Source: Pseudomonas sp. Root562 (GTDB lineage Bacteria > Pseudomonadota > Gammaproteobacteria > Pseudomonadales > Pseudomonadaceae). From it: a DNA stretch of 64,000 nucleotides. The first letter of the stretch is position 1; the number at the start of each line of letters is the position of its first letter. Shown one piece after another: positions 13,525 through 22,957 of this stretch. The position numbers were made by a program, and so were the translations under genes. The stretch spans positions 127,263 to 191,262 of the forward strand of contig NZ_LMGK01000020.1 of the NCBI RefSeq assembly GCF_001427125.1, written 5' to 3'. Under the pieces are notes generated by a model. That model saw only the letters and a program-made list of their open reading frames with translations. It was not told where the DNA came from and did no database searches.

Positions 13525-15057
13525 TCAATGCCCGGCAGACGCCGCAGGCCCGGCCTTGGCGGTAAACGGCGGCTTGGCCAGCCACACGATGAGTATCAGC
13601 CCCATGAACATCCAGCCCAGCAGGGTGAAGTAATCCACCGTGGACATGATGTACGCCTGGCTGATCACCATCTGATCCAGCTGCGTGTAGGCCTTGGCCC
13701 CTGCCCCGCCCAGCTGCGTCAGCGTCTCGCGGGTTACCGGGTCGAACTGGGTGATGCTTTCGGTCAGATACGCATGGTGCTGGTCCGCCCGGCGAATCCA
13801 GATCCAGGTGGTCAACGATGCCGCAAAACTGCCGCCCAGCGTGCGCAAGAACGTTGCCAGCCCGGAGCCATCGGCAATCTGCTGCGGCGGCAGGTCCGAG
13901 AGCAGGATGGTCAGGGTCGGCATGAAGAACAGCGCCACGCCAATGCCCATGAACAGCTGCACCATGGCGATGTGCTGGAAATCCACTTCGTTGGTGAACC
14001 CGGCGCGCATGAAACAGCTCAGGCCGATGGCCAGGAACGCCAGCCCTGCCAGCAAGCGCATATCGAACCTCGGCGCGTATTTACCGACAAAAGGTGACAG
14101 CAGCACCGGCAAGATGCCCAACGGCGCCACGGCAAAACCGGCCCAGGTTGCGGTGTAGCCCAGTCGCGTCTGCAACCATTGCGGCAGGATCAGGTTGATC
14201 CCGAAGAACCCGGCATACCCCAGAATCAACACGATGGTGCCGTAGCGGAAGTTGCGGTGAGCGAACAGCCGCAGGTTGACCACCGGGTGCTCGTCGGTCA
14301 TTTCCCAGATCACGAAAAATGCCAGAGCAACCACCGAAATCACCGAACCGATGACGATGAAGCTCGATTCGAACCAGTCGGCGTCGTTGCCTTTATCCAA
14401 CACAATCTGCAAGGCACCGACGCCAATGATCAAGGCGATCAGGCCGACGTAATCCATCGGCTGGCGGCTGGTGACCACCGGACGCTTCTTCATCTGTTGG
14501 GTCACCACCCACGCGGCGAACAGGCCGATCGGCACGTTGATGAAGAAGATCCACGGCCAGCTGTAACTGTCGGTGATCCAGCCGCCGAGGATCGGCCCGG
14601 CAATCGGTGCCACCACCGTGACCATCGCCAAAAGCGCCAGGGCCATCCCCCGTTTTGCCGGGGGATAGACCGCAATCAGCAGCGTTTGGGTCATCGGATA
14701 CAACGGCCCCGCGACCACCCCTTGCAGGACCCGGAACCCTACAAGTTCCGGCATGGACGTCGAGATCCCGCACAGAAACGACGCGATCACGAACAGCAGC
14801 GTGGCCCAGACGAACAGCTTCACTTCACCAAAACGGCGGCTCAGCCAACCGGTCAGCGGCAGGGCGATGGCGTTGCTCACCGCAAACGAAGTGATCACCC
14901 AGGTGCCCTGCTCCGCACTCACCCCGAGGTTGCCGGAAATCGTCGGCAACGCCACGTTGGCGATAGTGGTGTCGAGCACTTGCATGAAGGTCGCCAGCGA
15001 CAGGCCGATGGTGCTGAGCAGCAGACTGGGCGGGGTGAAAGACGCGTTATTGCTCAT
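13525..15057 (-). CDS. DHA2-family MFS multidrug efflux transporter, EmrB-like
   Basis: This 510-residue proton-driven inner-membrane exporter has about 14 transmembrane segments. The DHA2 motif appears as QVLDTTIANVALPTI near residue 28, with GWLSRRFG (motif A) and a motif C-like AGPILGG. It is the last gene of the marR / outer-membrane factor / fusion protein / pump operon and would form a tripartite EmrAB-TolC-type export system. Substrates cannot be read from the sequence. A 164-base gap with a REP element separates it from the fusion-protein gene. Confidence 0.92.
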   Translation of the reverse strand: MSNNASFTPPSLLLSTIGLSLATFMQVLDTTIANVALPTISGNLGVSAEQGTWVITSFAVSNAIALPLTGWLSRRFGEVKLFVWATLLFVIASFLCGISTSMPELVGFRVLQGVVAGPLYPMTQTLLIAVYPPAKRGMALALLAMVTVVAPIAGPILGGWITDSYSWPWIFFINVPIGLFAAWVVTQQMKKRPVVTSRQPMDYVGLIALIIGVGALQIVLDKGNDADWFESSFIVIGSVISVVALAFFVIWEMTDEHPVVNLRLFAHRNFRYGTIVLILGYAGFFGINLILPQWLQTRLGYTATWAGFAVAPLGILPVLLSPFVGKYAPRFDMRLLAGLAFLAIGLSCFMRAGFTNEVDFQHIAMVQLFMGIGVALFFMPTLTILLSDLPPQQIADGSGLATFLRTLGGSFAASLTTWIWIRRADQHHAYLTESITQFDPVTRETLTQLGGAGAKAYTQLDQMVISQAYIMSTVDYFTLLGWMFMGLILIVWLAKPPFTAKAGPAASAGH

Positions 15058-15091
15058 TGCGAATCCTTTGACACCTGATTGACGCTTTGGA

Positions 15092-15204
15092 GCGGGCCTT
15101 TGTGGCGAGGAAGCTTGCTCCCGCCGGGGCGCGAAGCGGCCCTAAAAGCTTTACGACTGCTTCGCAGCCGAGCGGGAGCAAGCTCCCTCGCCACAAAGGC
15201 CCGC
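15092..15204. repeat. REP-like inverted pair inside the efflux operon
   Basis: GCGGGCCTTTGTGGCGAGG (from 15092) is complementary to CCTCGCCACAAAGGCCCGC (to 15204), with the AGCTTGCTCCCGC-type inner arms. It lies between the fusion-protein gene and the pump gene, so the polycistronic mRNA would carry a long hairpin here. Confidence 0.85.
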
Positions 15205-15221
15205 ACCTGAGAAGTGTGATC

Positions 15222-16424
15222 TCAGCGGTGGGCGGTCTTGCTGACCGCGGCGCTGTTGTCGTGGATCAGCTGCGTGATCATGGCGTCGGCTTCGGCCAGT
15301 TGACGGTCATAAATGCCAGTGCTGAACGAAGCTTTTTGCGGGGGCTGTTGCGCCAGCACCGGGCCGCTCTGGTCGTGCAAGTCCACATCCACCACAGTCG
15401 ACAGGCCGACCCGCAAGGGGTGTTTGGCCAGTTCTTCGGCGTTGACGTGAATCCGTACCGGCACCCGTTGCACGATCTTGATCCAGTTACCCGTGGCATT
15501 CTGCGCGGGCAGCAAGGCAAACGCGCTACCGGTACCGGCGCCGAGGCTGTCGATGGTGCCGCTGTATTTCACGTCACTGCCGTAGAGGTCGGTTTCGATT
15601 TCCACGGGCTGACCGATGCGCATGTCACGCAGCTGGGTTTCCTTGAAATTGGCGTCGATCCACAACTGATTCAGGGGGATAACCGCCATCAGCGCTTCAC
15701 CCGGCTGCACCCGCTGGCCCAGCTGCACGGTGCGTTTGGCCACGTAACCGGTCACCGGCGCGATCAACGTGCTGCGGGCATTGTTCAGGTAAGCCTGACG
15801 CAACTGTGCGGCAGCGGCCATCACGTCCGGGTGCGAGGACACCACGGTGTCATCGACCAGAGCACTGGTGGTCTTGAGCTTCTGCTGCGCGTTGGCCAAG
15901 GCGTTTTGCGCAGAGGTCAGGTCGTCACGAGCGTGGGACAGTTCTTCCTGGGAAATCGCCCCGCCGACGGCGAGGTTTTTCCGGCGGTTGAAGTTGTCCT
16001 GGGCTTTCTGCACTTCGGCTTGCTGGGCGTTGACCTGCGCTTTCATGCCGTCGACGTCGCTGTACAAGCCGCGCACCTGACGCACCGTGCGCGCCAGATT
16101 GGCCTGGGCACTTTGCAACCCGACTTCGGCGTCGTTGGGGTCGAAATTCACCAGCACCTGACCTTCCTGGACCAGATCGCCGTCATCGGCACCGATGCTC
16201 ACGACGGTGCCGGTGACCAGCGGAGTGATTTCCACCACGTTGCCATTCACATAGGCATCATCGGTGCTTTCACTCCAGCGCCCGAAGAATTCGTGGTAAG
16301 CCCAGACGCCCGCACCGCCGAGCACGACGACCATGGCAAGCACCAGCAACAGGAACTTGCGCTTGCCCGCGTTGGGATTGGCCGGGGTGGTTTGCGGGGA
16401 TTGAGTTGTATCGGCAGTGGCCAT
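15222..16424 (-). CDS. HlyD/EmrA-family membrane fusion protein
   Basis: This 400-residue periplasmic adaptor has one N-terminal membrane anchor (FLLLVLAMVVVLGGAGVWAY), a biotinyl-lipoyl-like domain (DDAYVNGNVVEITP), a long alpha-helical hairpin region (residues about 110-210) and the GYVAKRTVQLGQRVQPGE hybrid segment. It would link the inner-membrane pump to the outer-membrane factor encoded 15 bases upstream. Confidence 0.92.
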   Translation of the reverse strand: MATADTTQSPQTTPANPNAGKRKFLLLVLAMVVVLGGAGVWAYHEFFGRWSESTDDAYVNGNVVEITPLVTGTVVSIGADDGDLVQEGQVLVNFDPNDAEVGLQSAQANLARTVRQVRGLYSDVDGMKAQVNAQQAEVQKAQDNFNRRKNLAVGGAISQEELSHARDDLTSAQNALANAQQKLKTTSALVDDTVVSSHPDVMAAAAQLRQAYLNNARSTLIAPVTGYVAKRTVQLGQRVQPGEALMAVIPLNQLWIDANFKETQLRDMRIGQPVEIETDLYGSDVKYSGTIDSLGAGTGSAFALLPAQNATGNWIKIVQRVPVRIHVNAEELAKHPLRVGLSTVVDVDLHDQSGPVLAQQPPQKASFSTGIYDRQLAEADAMITQLIHDNSAAVSKTAHR

Positions 16425-16439
16425 GACAAGTACCTTGAA

Positions 16440-17909
16440 TTAGTGAGTCAGCGTGGCTGGAGCAGTGTTGGCCGAGGCAATGGCCTCAGGCTGAAACCCG
16501 CCACCCAGCGCCTGTATCAGTTGGATCGACAGATCGATCTGCTCGGCATTCAGGTTGGCCAGCTGCCGCTGGGCCTGGAGCAGTTGCTGCTCGATGCTGA
16601 GCACGTCCAGGTAGTTACCGATGCCGGAACCGTAACGCTGGACCACGGTGTTGTAGGAATCCTGGGCGATGTCGGTGGCGTGTTGCTGGGCGGCAATCTG
16701 CCGGCCGACATCGCGCAACTGGTTGATGCTGTCACTGACATCCCCCAGCGCTTTCACCAGGTTTTTGTTGTACTGCGCCACCGCCAGGTCGTAGTCGGCG
16801 TCGCGGGAGTCGAGGTCGGCACGCAACCGGCCACCGTCGAAAATCGGTACGGAAATGGTCGGCGCCACATTGAAGAAACGGCTGGCCGAACCGAACATTG
16901 CATCGCCCAACAACGATTCGGCACCGGCCGCAGCGCTGAGGTTCAGGTTCGGATAGAACTGCGTCTTGCCGGCGTCGATGTTTTTGCTCGCCGCCTCGAC
17001 CCGCCAGCGCGCGGCCACCAGGTCAGGGCGGCGACCCAGCAACTCGGCCGGCAGCACCGACGGCAACGCCACGGCACCCGGCTTGAGAATGTTCGGCCGG
17101 GCGATTTCATTGCCGCGGTCAGGACCTTTGCCCAGCAACACCGCCAAGGCGATCTTGGCGGATTGCAGGCGTTTTTCGGCGTCGATCAGATTGGCTTCGG
17201 AGGTCGCTTCCAGGCTTTCGGTCTGCTGGAACTGATACTGGCTGTCGATCCCGGAGCTCAGGCGGCGCTGGCTCAGGTCGAGCATTTGCCGAGTGCGCTT
17301 GAGGTCTTCGGCGGACAGGTCGTAGACGATGTGTGCCTGCCCCAGATCGCTATAGGCACGCGCAACATCGGCGGACAAGGTCAGTTGCGCCGCCTGCTGG
17401 TCGATTTCAGCGGCGCGAGCCTGGCCCAGCGCGGCTTCCCAGGCGTCGCGCTGACCACCCCAGAGATCGAAGTTGTAATTGAAACTGGCAGCGATGTTAC
17501 GCACGGTGGAATAGTTGCCACCCTGCCCCAGCGGGTCCTGATCCCGCGCCAGGCGCGAACGGCTGACACCGGCGCTGGCATCGAGGGTCGGCATGCGTGC
17601 GGCATCGGCGGCGTAGGCGGCGGCGCTGGCCTGATGGGTGCGGGCGTCGGCGATCTGCATGTCGGGGCTGTCGCGCAGTGCTTCGCGGATCAGGCCATCG
17701 AGTTGCGGATCACCCAGGCTCTTCCACCAATCGCTTTTCGGCCAGGCTGCGGGCGATAGCGTCACGCCGCTGAGGGATTGCCCGGCCTTGAGGTTTTTTG
17801 CCTCGAGGCTGACGCCTTCGGTGTGCAGCCCGCTGTAGCTGGCGCAACCGGCCAGGCTCATGGCAAACAGCACCAGACTCAGGCCGGTGCGCAGGGTTTT
17901 ACTGTTCAT
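16440..17909 (-). CDS. Outer-membrane efflux lipoprotein, NodT/OprM family
   Basis: This 489-residue TolC-like outer-membrane factor has a signal peptide ending in a lipobox, SLAGC with Cys22 as the lipidated residue. Two outer-membrane-efflux-protein repeats span the rest. The ATG at 17909 gives this signal; the frame extends 12 codons further without sense. It overlaps the upstream marR gene by 11 bases. With the fusion protein and pump downstream it completes the efflux channel. Confidence 0.92.
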   Translation of the reverse strand: MNSKTLRTGLSLVLFAMSLAGCASYSGLHTEGVSLEAKNLKAGQSLSGVTLSPAAWPKSDWWKSLGDPQLDGLIREALRDSPDMQIADARTHQASAAAYAADAARMPTLDASAGVSRSRLARDQDPLGQGGNYSTVRNIAASFNYNFDLWGGQRDAWEAALGQARAAEIDQQAAQLTLSADVARAYSDLGQAHIVYDLSAEDLKRTRQMLDLSQRRLSSGIDSQYQFQQTESLEATSEANLIDAEKRLQSAKIALAVLLGKGPDRGNEIARPNILKPGAVALPSVLPAELLGRRPDLVAARWRVEAASKNIDAGKTQFYPNLNLSAAAGAESLLGDAMFGSASRFFNVAPTISVPIFDGGRLRADLDSRDADYDLAVAQYNKNLVKALGDVSDSINQLRDVGRQIAAQQHATDIAQDSYNTVVQRYGSGIGNYLDVLSIEQQLLQAQRQLANLNAEQIDLSIQLIQALGGGFQPEAIASANTAPATLTH

Positions 17910-18381
17910 TGTTACCACCCAAGCGCAGCACGGTGATTGAGTCACCGGCTGCCAGCAGAATTTTCTTCAGGATCAGTTCCAGGGTTTTCAGTTCTTCCGG
18001 GCTGATGGCGCCCGCCAGTTCGTTCATGGCCTCGGCACCGATGTTCGGCAGACGATTCGCCAAGGCCTGGCCTTGTTCCGTCAGCACCAACTGCACTTGC
18101 CGGCGATCCGCCTCGGAGCGTTGGCGCGTGAGGAAGCCTTTCTGTTCCAGACGATCGAGCATGCGAGTCATCGAGCCGCTGTCCAGCGACAGGTGCCGAC
18201 ACAACTCACCCGGTGAATCGACACCGTACTGGGCCATGATGATCAGCACCTTGAACTGCGCGGCGGTGATGCCGTGAGGTTCCATGTGCGTGTCAATGAT
18301 CCGGTCCTTGAGCAATGCGGCACGCCCCAGCAGGAGACCGAGATGGCAGTTGTGAAAGTCGTCTGGCGCGAAATGTTTCAT
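17899..18381 (-). CDS. MarR-family transcriptional regulator of the efflux operon
   Basis: This 160-residue winged-helix protein has the recognition segment LCRHLSLDSGSMTRMLDRLEQKG and the wing RSEADRRQVQLVLT. It is the first gene of the operon and overlaps the outer-membrane factor gene, so it probably represses its own operon and is released by a small molecule, as EmrR is. Two near-identical palindromes lie immediately upstream of its start. Confidence 0.92.
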   Translation of the reverse strand: MKHFAPDDFHNCHLGLLLGRAALLKDRIIDTHMEPHGITAAQFKVLIIMAQYGVDSPGELCRHLSLDSGSMTRMLDRLEQKGFLTRQRSEADRRQVQLVLTEQGQALANRLPNIGAEAMNELAGAISPEELKTLELILKKILLAAGDSITVLRLGGNNEQ

Positions 18382-18396
18382 CTGAACACCGATTAG

Positions 18397-18442
18397 CTGC
18401 CTAGGCAGTGAATGTATGTCGAGATGTTACTGCCTAGACAGT
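18397..18442. promoter_or_regulatory. Two MarR-type operator palindromes
   Basis: CTGCCTAGGCAG (18397-18408) is a perfect palindrome, and ACTGCCTAGACAGT (18429-18442) is nearly so. Both are followed by GTGAATGT, and their centres are 33 bp apart, close to three helical turns. They lie 16-61 bases upstream of the marR start. Confidence 0.75.
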
Positions 18443-18650
18443 GAATGTCAACGTAATAGTTAGGTTGCTTTGTAAATTATTGACAAGTGGTGGAGAGTTT
18501 TGGCTGTTTCGACCAGTCAATTCGAGGTGCCCAAACCCAATGCCGGCCAGCCCTGCTGGCGATGATCGTCAACAACAAGGAGCCCTGTCTGGATGATTGC
18601 GGTGTCTGGACGTTTTTCGCGAGCAGGCTCGCTCCTACAATGGGATGGGG

Positions 18651-18865
18651 GGCATCTGATAGAAAGTGGTTGGCTGGCAGGCCGTCATCGCTGGCAAGCC
18701 AGCTCCCACAGGGACAGAGGGCATCTGATAGAAAGTGGTTGGCTGGCAGGCCGTCATCGCTGGCAAGCCAGCTCCCACAGGGACAGAGGACATCTGGCAG
18801 AAATTGGTTGGCTGGCAGGCCGCCATCGCTGCGATGCGGCGACCCGACAAGCCAGCTCCCACAGG
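18651..18865. repeat. Three direct copies of a 69-bp unit containing REP arms
   Basis: The unit starting GGCATCTGATAGAAAGTGG begins at 18651, 18720 and, in a diverged form, 18789, a period of 69 bases. Each copy contains GCTGGCAAGCCAGCTCCCACAG. The third copy has point changes and extra sequence near 18831-18850. There are no unique spacers as in a CRISPR array. Confidence 0.8.
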
Positions 18866-18899
18866 AGAGCAAAAGCAAAAGCAAAACGCCATACAACCA

Positions 18900-19265
18900 C
18901 CGTTGCTTCTCACCACTCAACAGGCCGAGCGTTAGCTCGCCTGCCGCTTTTGATCTTGATCCACCCGCCCCCTCGGCAGGCTGAGTGGAGGCGTTTATCC
19001 GGGGGTGGGCGCGTAGCGCCGTGCGGCGCAGCCGCACACATCGAGAGGAGGTCGTCGCGAAGCAGACCGGAGGCGATGCCCCCGGATGAATGCCGGAACG
19101 AAGGTACCCCGAGCCCTAGCGAGGGGCCGTACGTAAGGGGCGAGCCTTTTGGTTCCTTTTTGGCGTTTGAAAAAGGGACTCGCCGTAAGGGCGAAACCGC
19201 CAGCAGCCGTTACCGAAGAAACGGATATGTACTCAACCAACCAAGAACCAGGTCGGCTACTAGGC
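18900..19265. other. Highly structured intergenic element, no gene supported
   Basis: This stretch holds several short hairpins, for example GTGCGGCGCAGCCGCAC near 19020, and a GTACCCCGAGCCC...GGGGCGAGCC region, then a GTTCCTTTTTGGCG motif near 19152. From memory, similar sequence is dispersed in many fluorescent Pseudomonas genomes and is often mis-annotated as small hypothetical proteins. Both strands have open frames here, but none has a credible ribosome site or protein-like composition. Together with the 69-bp repeats it fills the 0.9-kb gap between marR and tamB. Confidence 0.5.
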
Positions 19266-19273
19266 CGCCTAGT

Positions 19274-22200
19274 CTAAAAATCCCGCTTATAAAAGATATC
19301 CAGCGAACTCGCCACCCCACCCGCCGCTTCCAGATAAACCTTCTTGCTCAGCTTGTAACGCAAGGCAATGGTATTAGCCGGCTCAAACACCCCAACCCCA
19401 TAGCGCAAACTGAGCTTCTCCGAAAGATTCCCGCTGGCCACAACGCTGGTGGCGTTACCGCTGCCCTGAGTATCGAGCTGGAAATCCTCGATACCCAGAT
19501 TCTTCGCCAGACTGCCAGTGACGCCCGAACTGCCCATCAGACCCAGACCAAGCGCCGCCTGGGCAAGCATGTTGTTGTCTTCACCGTTGGTACTCAGCGG
19601 ACGCCCCAGCACCAGATAGGAAAGCGCCTGCTCCTGGCTCATGGCCGGCTCGGAAAAAATCTGAGTGGTCGGCTGTTCAGCGCTGCCGCTCAAGCGAATG
19701 CCAGCGATCACGTCGTCAGTCTGGCGAATCGCTTCGACATCCAGATACGGCTGGTCGATCGGACCGGCAAACAACAGCCGCGCCCGACGCACCGACAGGC
19801 GCTGGCCGTAGGCGCGGTAGCGGCCGTCGTTGAGCCATAGCTCGCCACGGGTGTCCATGTTGTCGCCGATGTGCACGTGCCCCTGAACATTCGCGGTCAG
19901 GCCGAACCCGGAAAAACTGAGTTTTTCTTCACCGACCACCACATCGATGTCCATTTTCATCGCCAGCGGCGGTTTGCCCTCTTCCGTCTGTTGACCGACG
20001 ATCACCGTGTCATCGGAAACCTTGACCGTCGACGGCGGCAATTCGCGAATGGTGATGTCGCCCTTGGGCACCTGCACTTTACCGGCGATGGCCAGTTCGT
20101 CCCCCTTCATCGAGATGGTCAGATCCGGCGCCACTTCGACCTTGGCGTAAGGTTCGATGCTGACCGGCAATCGCGAACCCTTGAGCGCCAGATCCACTTC
20201 CAGCGCCTGCCCCCAGGCGATGTTGCCGTTCAGACTGCCCTGCCCGGTCTTGCCACTTTTCCAGCCGCCGTCGAGCTGAACGGTTTCACCGGCGATCACC
20301 GCCTGCAACCGCAAGGCTTGAATTTCCAGCGGCAACTCGGGGCCGGACACCTCGCCGTCGCTGAGCAACAAGCTGCCATTGACCAGCGGTGTCAGCAGCC
20401 CCCCGGAAATCGTGCCGCTGCCATTGAGGCGCCCGGTCAGTTTCTCGACCATCGGCACGAAGGGACGCGCCACCGACAAGTCCAGGCCACTCAAGCGGAA
20501 CGAACCGGTCAGCGGCTTGTTCTTCGGCAACGGATTGATCTGAGCCTGCACCATCAATTCACCGAGCTTGCCGCCGACGAAATTGAGGTCGGTGTCGATG
20601 CGTTTGGGTGTGAGTTTGCTGGTGAGCTTGAGGGTCTGGTAAGGGAAGTCCAGCCATTGGTCTTTCTCGCGCACACGCAGGTTGCCGCCACTGGCATCGA
20701 TGCTGATCTCGCCATTCGGGCCGCTGGCGGGCAGGTCCAGTTGCACGTCAGCGTTAAGCCGCCCTTGCCAGGCAAAGTCTTTGGGCAGCCATTGCGCGAG
20801 ACTTTCGATTGGAAACTGCTTGAGGTGATAACGCAGCTTCGGTTCAGGCATCAGACGCTGGTCTTCGCCGCACAGGCTGGCCGGGCCGGACGCCCAGCAA
20901 TGAGCGCCGAAGTTGATTTTGCCGTCCGCCAGGCGCTCCAGTTTCGCCGGACCTTGCAGCTTCCAGTCCTGACCACCGGCCTGGATATCGCCACTGGCCA
21001 GGCGTCCGCGCCAGTTGCCTTTGTCCAGCGCACCGTCGAGGCCGAGGGCCAGCTTCAGTTTCGGCCCCTGCAAGTCGAGGCTCAGTTTCTGGTTCCTGAT
21101 ATCGCCCTGACCGCTGGCAACCAGGGTGCCCAGCGACGTATCGCCCGCCTGGATGCCGCTGCCCTTGAGGTCGATTTTCGCCCGCTGGGCGCTGTCTAGG
21201 GTTGCATCGAGATTCAGGCTTTGCAGGCGGTTGTCCTCGAAAGCCAGTTGCGAGCCCTGTAATCCGAGCTTGCCCTGCGGCGCCTTGAGCGTGCCGGCGA
21301 CATCGACCCGGCCATTGAGCTGCCCGCGCAATTGCGGCCACAACTGGGCCAGGCGCAGCAGCTTGATATCGATCTGGCCACTGAGCTTCTGTTGCAGACT
21401 GCCTTTGCCATTGATGCTGTTGTCGCCGAGGCGAATCTGCAGGGCGTTGAGGTTCCATTGCTCGCCGGCGCCGTCAGCCTTGGCTTGCAGCACCGCCGGT
21501 TGGCCGCGCAATTTGCCTTTCAGATCGAGGTCAGCGCTGAGGCTGAGCTTTTCATCTTTCATCTCGCCTTTGCTGCGCAGCGGCCCGGCCAATGTTCCCG
21601 GCAACTCCGCGACCCAGTACGCCGGGTTGATCGCCGACAGGTCCAGCGCAGTGTCCCAAGCGATGCCATCGGCAAATTGCAGGTTCAGGTGCCCTTCGGC
21701 CTTGCCCTGCCCGGCGGTGAGTTGCAGTTGCTGCAGATAGATTTTCGTCAGGTCGCCCGCGAACGGACTGGTCAGGCTGAACGCACCGGCCGGTCCGTCG
21801 AGCGCCGCCTTGAAGTGGCCGAGATACTTGCCATCGGTATAGGAGACTTCACCGTTGAAGCTGCGCAGGGTGACTTGCGGCTCGTCGATCAGCGGGTAGA
21901 GGCGGTGCCAGGGGAAATCCAGCCAGTCGATTTTGGCCTCGGCACTCAGGCCTTTGCTCCAGTCCAGTTGCCCTGTGAGCTTTAGGCTTTGCTTGTCGCT
22001 GGCCGTCAGGTCCAGTGCAGCGATCTGCGCGCCGTTGGCGTCGACCTTGCCCTGCAGCGCCAGCGCGACCGGGCCCTGTTCGGCGGGCAGCGTCGCGTGG
22101 CCAATCAACGCATAGCCGTTTTTCAGGTCACCCGCGCCGGTGAGTTCCAGTTGGTTGAGTTGCAAGGTGTCCGGCAGATCGGCACTCGGTTTGAAGCCAT

Positions 22201-22957
22201 CGGCGGTGATGCGTACCTTGGCCGGCAGGTTTTCCACCAGAGGTTGCAGCTCGCCGGACAGCTGCCCGTTGAGATAGCCGCTGCTGTCGGCTTTCAGGTT
22301 CAGGGTTTTCAGCAGGTCGCCATCAATCTTCAACGCCAATGTCCAGGGCGCCGGGGTCGACAGGGTCAACTGGCCTTCGGCGTTGAGCGGCCAGTTTCCA
22401 CCGGGCTGCAGATGCCCCGAGAGGTTCAGGCTCAGATCGTCACGCTGCACTTTCACCGAGTCGATCTGCATGCCCTTTTCGGTCCAGTGCGCCGCGAGCT
22501 GCAACCCCTTGAGTTGCTCACTGCCGTTGAACAGCAGGCTGCCGACTTGGATATCTCCCAGTTCGAGCGCCACCGGCAGTTTCAGATCCGGAAGGCTGAT
22601 CGGCCCGCTGCCCTGCTCTTGCTCACCCGGCGGGAACTGCAGGCTCACCTGATCAGCCTGCAGTTGATCGATGCACAAGGTCATGCGGGTCAGGCACAGC
22701 GGCGACCAGGCGAAGATGACTTTACTCAGTTCAACCCGGCTGGTGTCTTGCTGCCATGACACACGATCGGCGCTCCACTGTCCGCCCAGGCGCCCGTGGA
22801 AATTATCCAGGGTCAACCCCGGCACAAAATCGAGCGCCCAGCGGCTGCCCGTCGCCGTACCCAGCACTGTGCCCAGGGTCAAAACCAGCAACATGAGCAG
22901 CGCCAGAACGGCCAGCAGCGTGACTTTCAAGCCACGCTTCACAAACACACGCTTCAC
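19274..22957 (-). CDS. tamB: Translocation and assembly module inner-membrane subunit TamB
   Basis: This 1227-residue AsmA-like envelope protein has an N-terminal membrane anchor (VTLLAVLALLMLLVLTLGTVLG) and a long periplasmic repetitive beta-rich body. The conserved C-terminal DUF490 domain runs from about residue 880 to the end, finishing in a beta-strand-like KKVYLEAAGGVASSLDIFYK. It spans the periplasm, partners TamA and contributes to outer-membrane protein or phospholipid transport. The start is GTG, overlapping the tamA stop by 4 bases. Confidence 0.93.
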   Translation of the reverse strand: MKRVFVKRGLKVTLLAVLALLMLLVLTLGTVLGTATGSRWALDFVPGLTLDNFHGRLGGQWSADRVSWQQDTSRVELSKVIFAWSPLCLTRMTLCIDQLQADQVSLQFPPGEQEQGSGPISLPDLKLPVALELGDIQVGSLLFNGSEQLKGLQLAAHWTEKGMQIDSVKVQRDDLSLNLSGHLQPGGNWPLNAEGQLTLSTPAPWTLALKIDGDLLKTLNLKADSSGYLNGQLSGELQPLVENLPAKVRITADGFKPSADLPDTLQLNQLELTGAGDLKNGYALIGHATLPAEQGPVALALQGKVDANGAQIAALDLTASDKQSLKLTGQLDWSKGLSAEAKIDWLDFPWHRLYPLIDEPQVTLRSFNGEVSYTDGKYLGHFKAALDGPAGAFSLTSPFAGDLTKIYLQQLQLTAGQGKAEGHLNLQFADGIAWDTALDLSAINPAYWVAELPGTLAGPLRSKGEMKDEKLSLSADLDLKGKLRGQPAVLQAKADGAGEQWNLNALQIRLGDNSINGKGSLQQKLSGQIDIKLLRLAQLWPQLRGQLNGRVDVAGTLKAPQGKLGLQGSQLAFEDNRLQSLNLDATLDSAQRAKIDLKGSGIQAGDTSLGTLVASGQGDIRNQKLSLDLQGPKLKLALGLDGALDKGNWRGRLASGDIQAGGQDWKLQGPAKLERLADGKINFGAHCWASGPASLCGEDQRLMPEPKLRYHLKQFPIESLAQWLPKDFAWQGRLNADVQLDLPASGPNGEISIDASGGNLRVREKDQWLDFPYQTLKLTSKLTPKRIDTDLNFVGGKLGELMVQAQINPLPKNKPLTGSFRLSGLDLSVARPFVPMVEKLTGRLNGSGTISGGLLTPLVNGSLLLSDGEVSGPELPLEIQALRLQAVIAGETVQLDGGWKSGKTGQGSLNGNIAWGQALEVDLALKGSRLPVSIEPYAKVEVAPDLTISMKGDELAIAGKVQVPKGDITIRELPPSTVKVSDDTVIVGQQTEEGKPPLAMKMDIDVVVGEEKLSFSGFGLTANVQGHVHIGDNMDTRGELWLNDGRYRAYGQRLSVRRARLLFAGPIDQPYLDVEAIRQTDDVIAGIRLSGSAEQPTTQIFSEPAMSQEQALSYLVLGRPLSTNGEDNNMLAQAALGLGLMGSSGVTGSLAKNLGIEDFQLDTQGSGNATSVVASGNLSEKLSLRYGVGVFEPANTIALRYKLSKKVYLEAAGGVASSLDIFYKRDF

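Noticed and set aside
15087..17759. 890-codon open frame on the plus strand opposite the efflux genes
   Set aside because: It is a GC-rich antisense frame over two well-recognised genes, with low-complexity H/R/Q/G-rich composition and no family features. Similar antisense frames over glnS (10509-11945) and tamA (22978-25083) were rejected for the same reason.
18651..18865. Possible CRISPR-like array
   Set aside because: The copies are contiguous 69-bp units with no unique spacers, and there are no cas genes.
18593..19840. 415-codon open frame through the repeats and into the tamB 3' end
   Set aside because: It reads the 69-bp repeats in successive copies and then runs antisense to tamB; no protein features.
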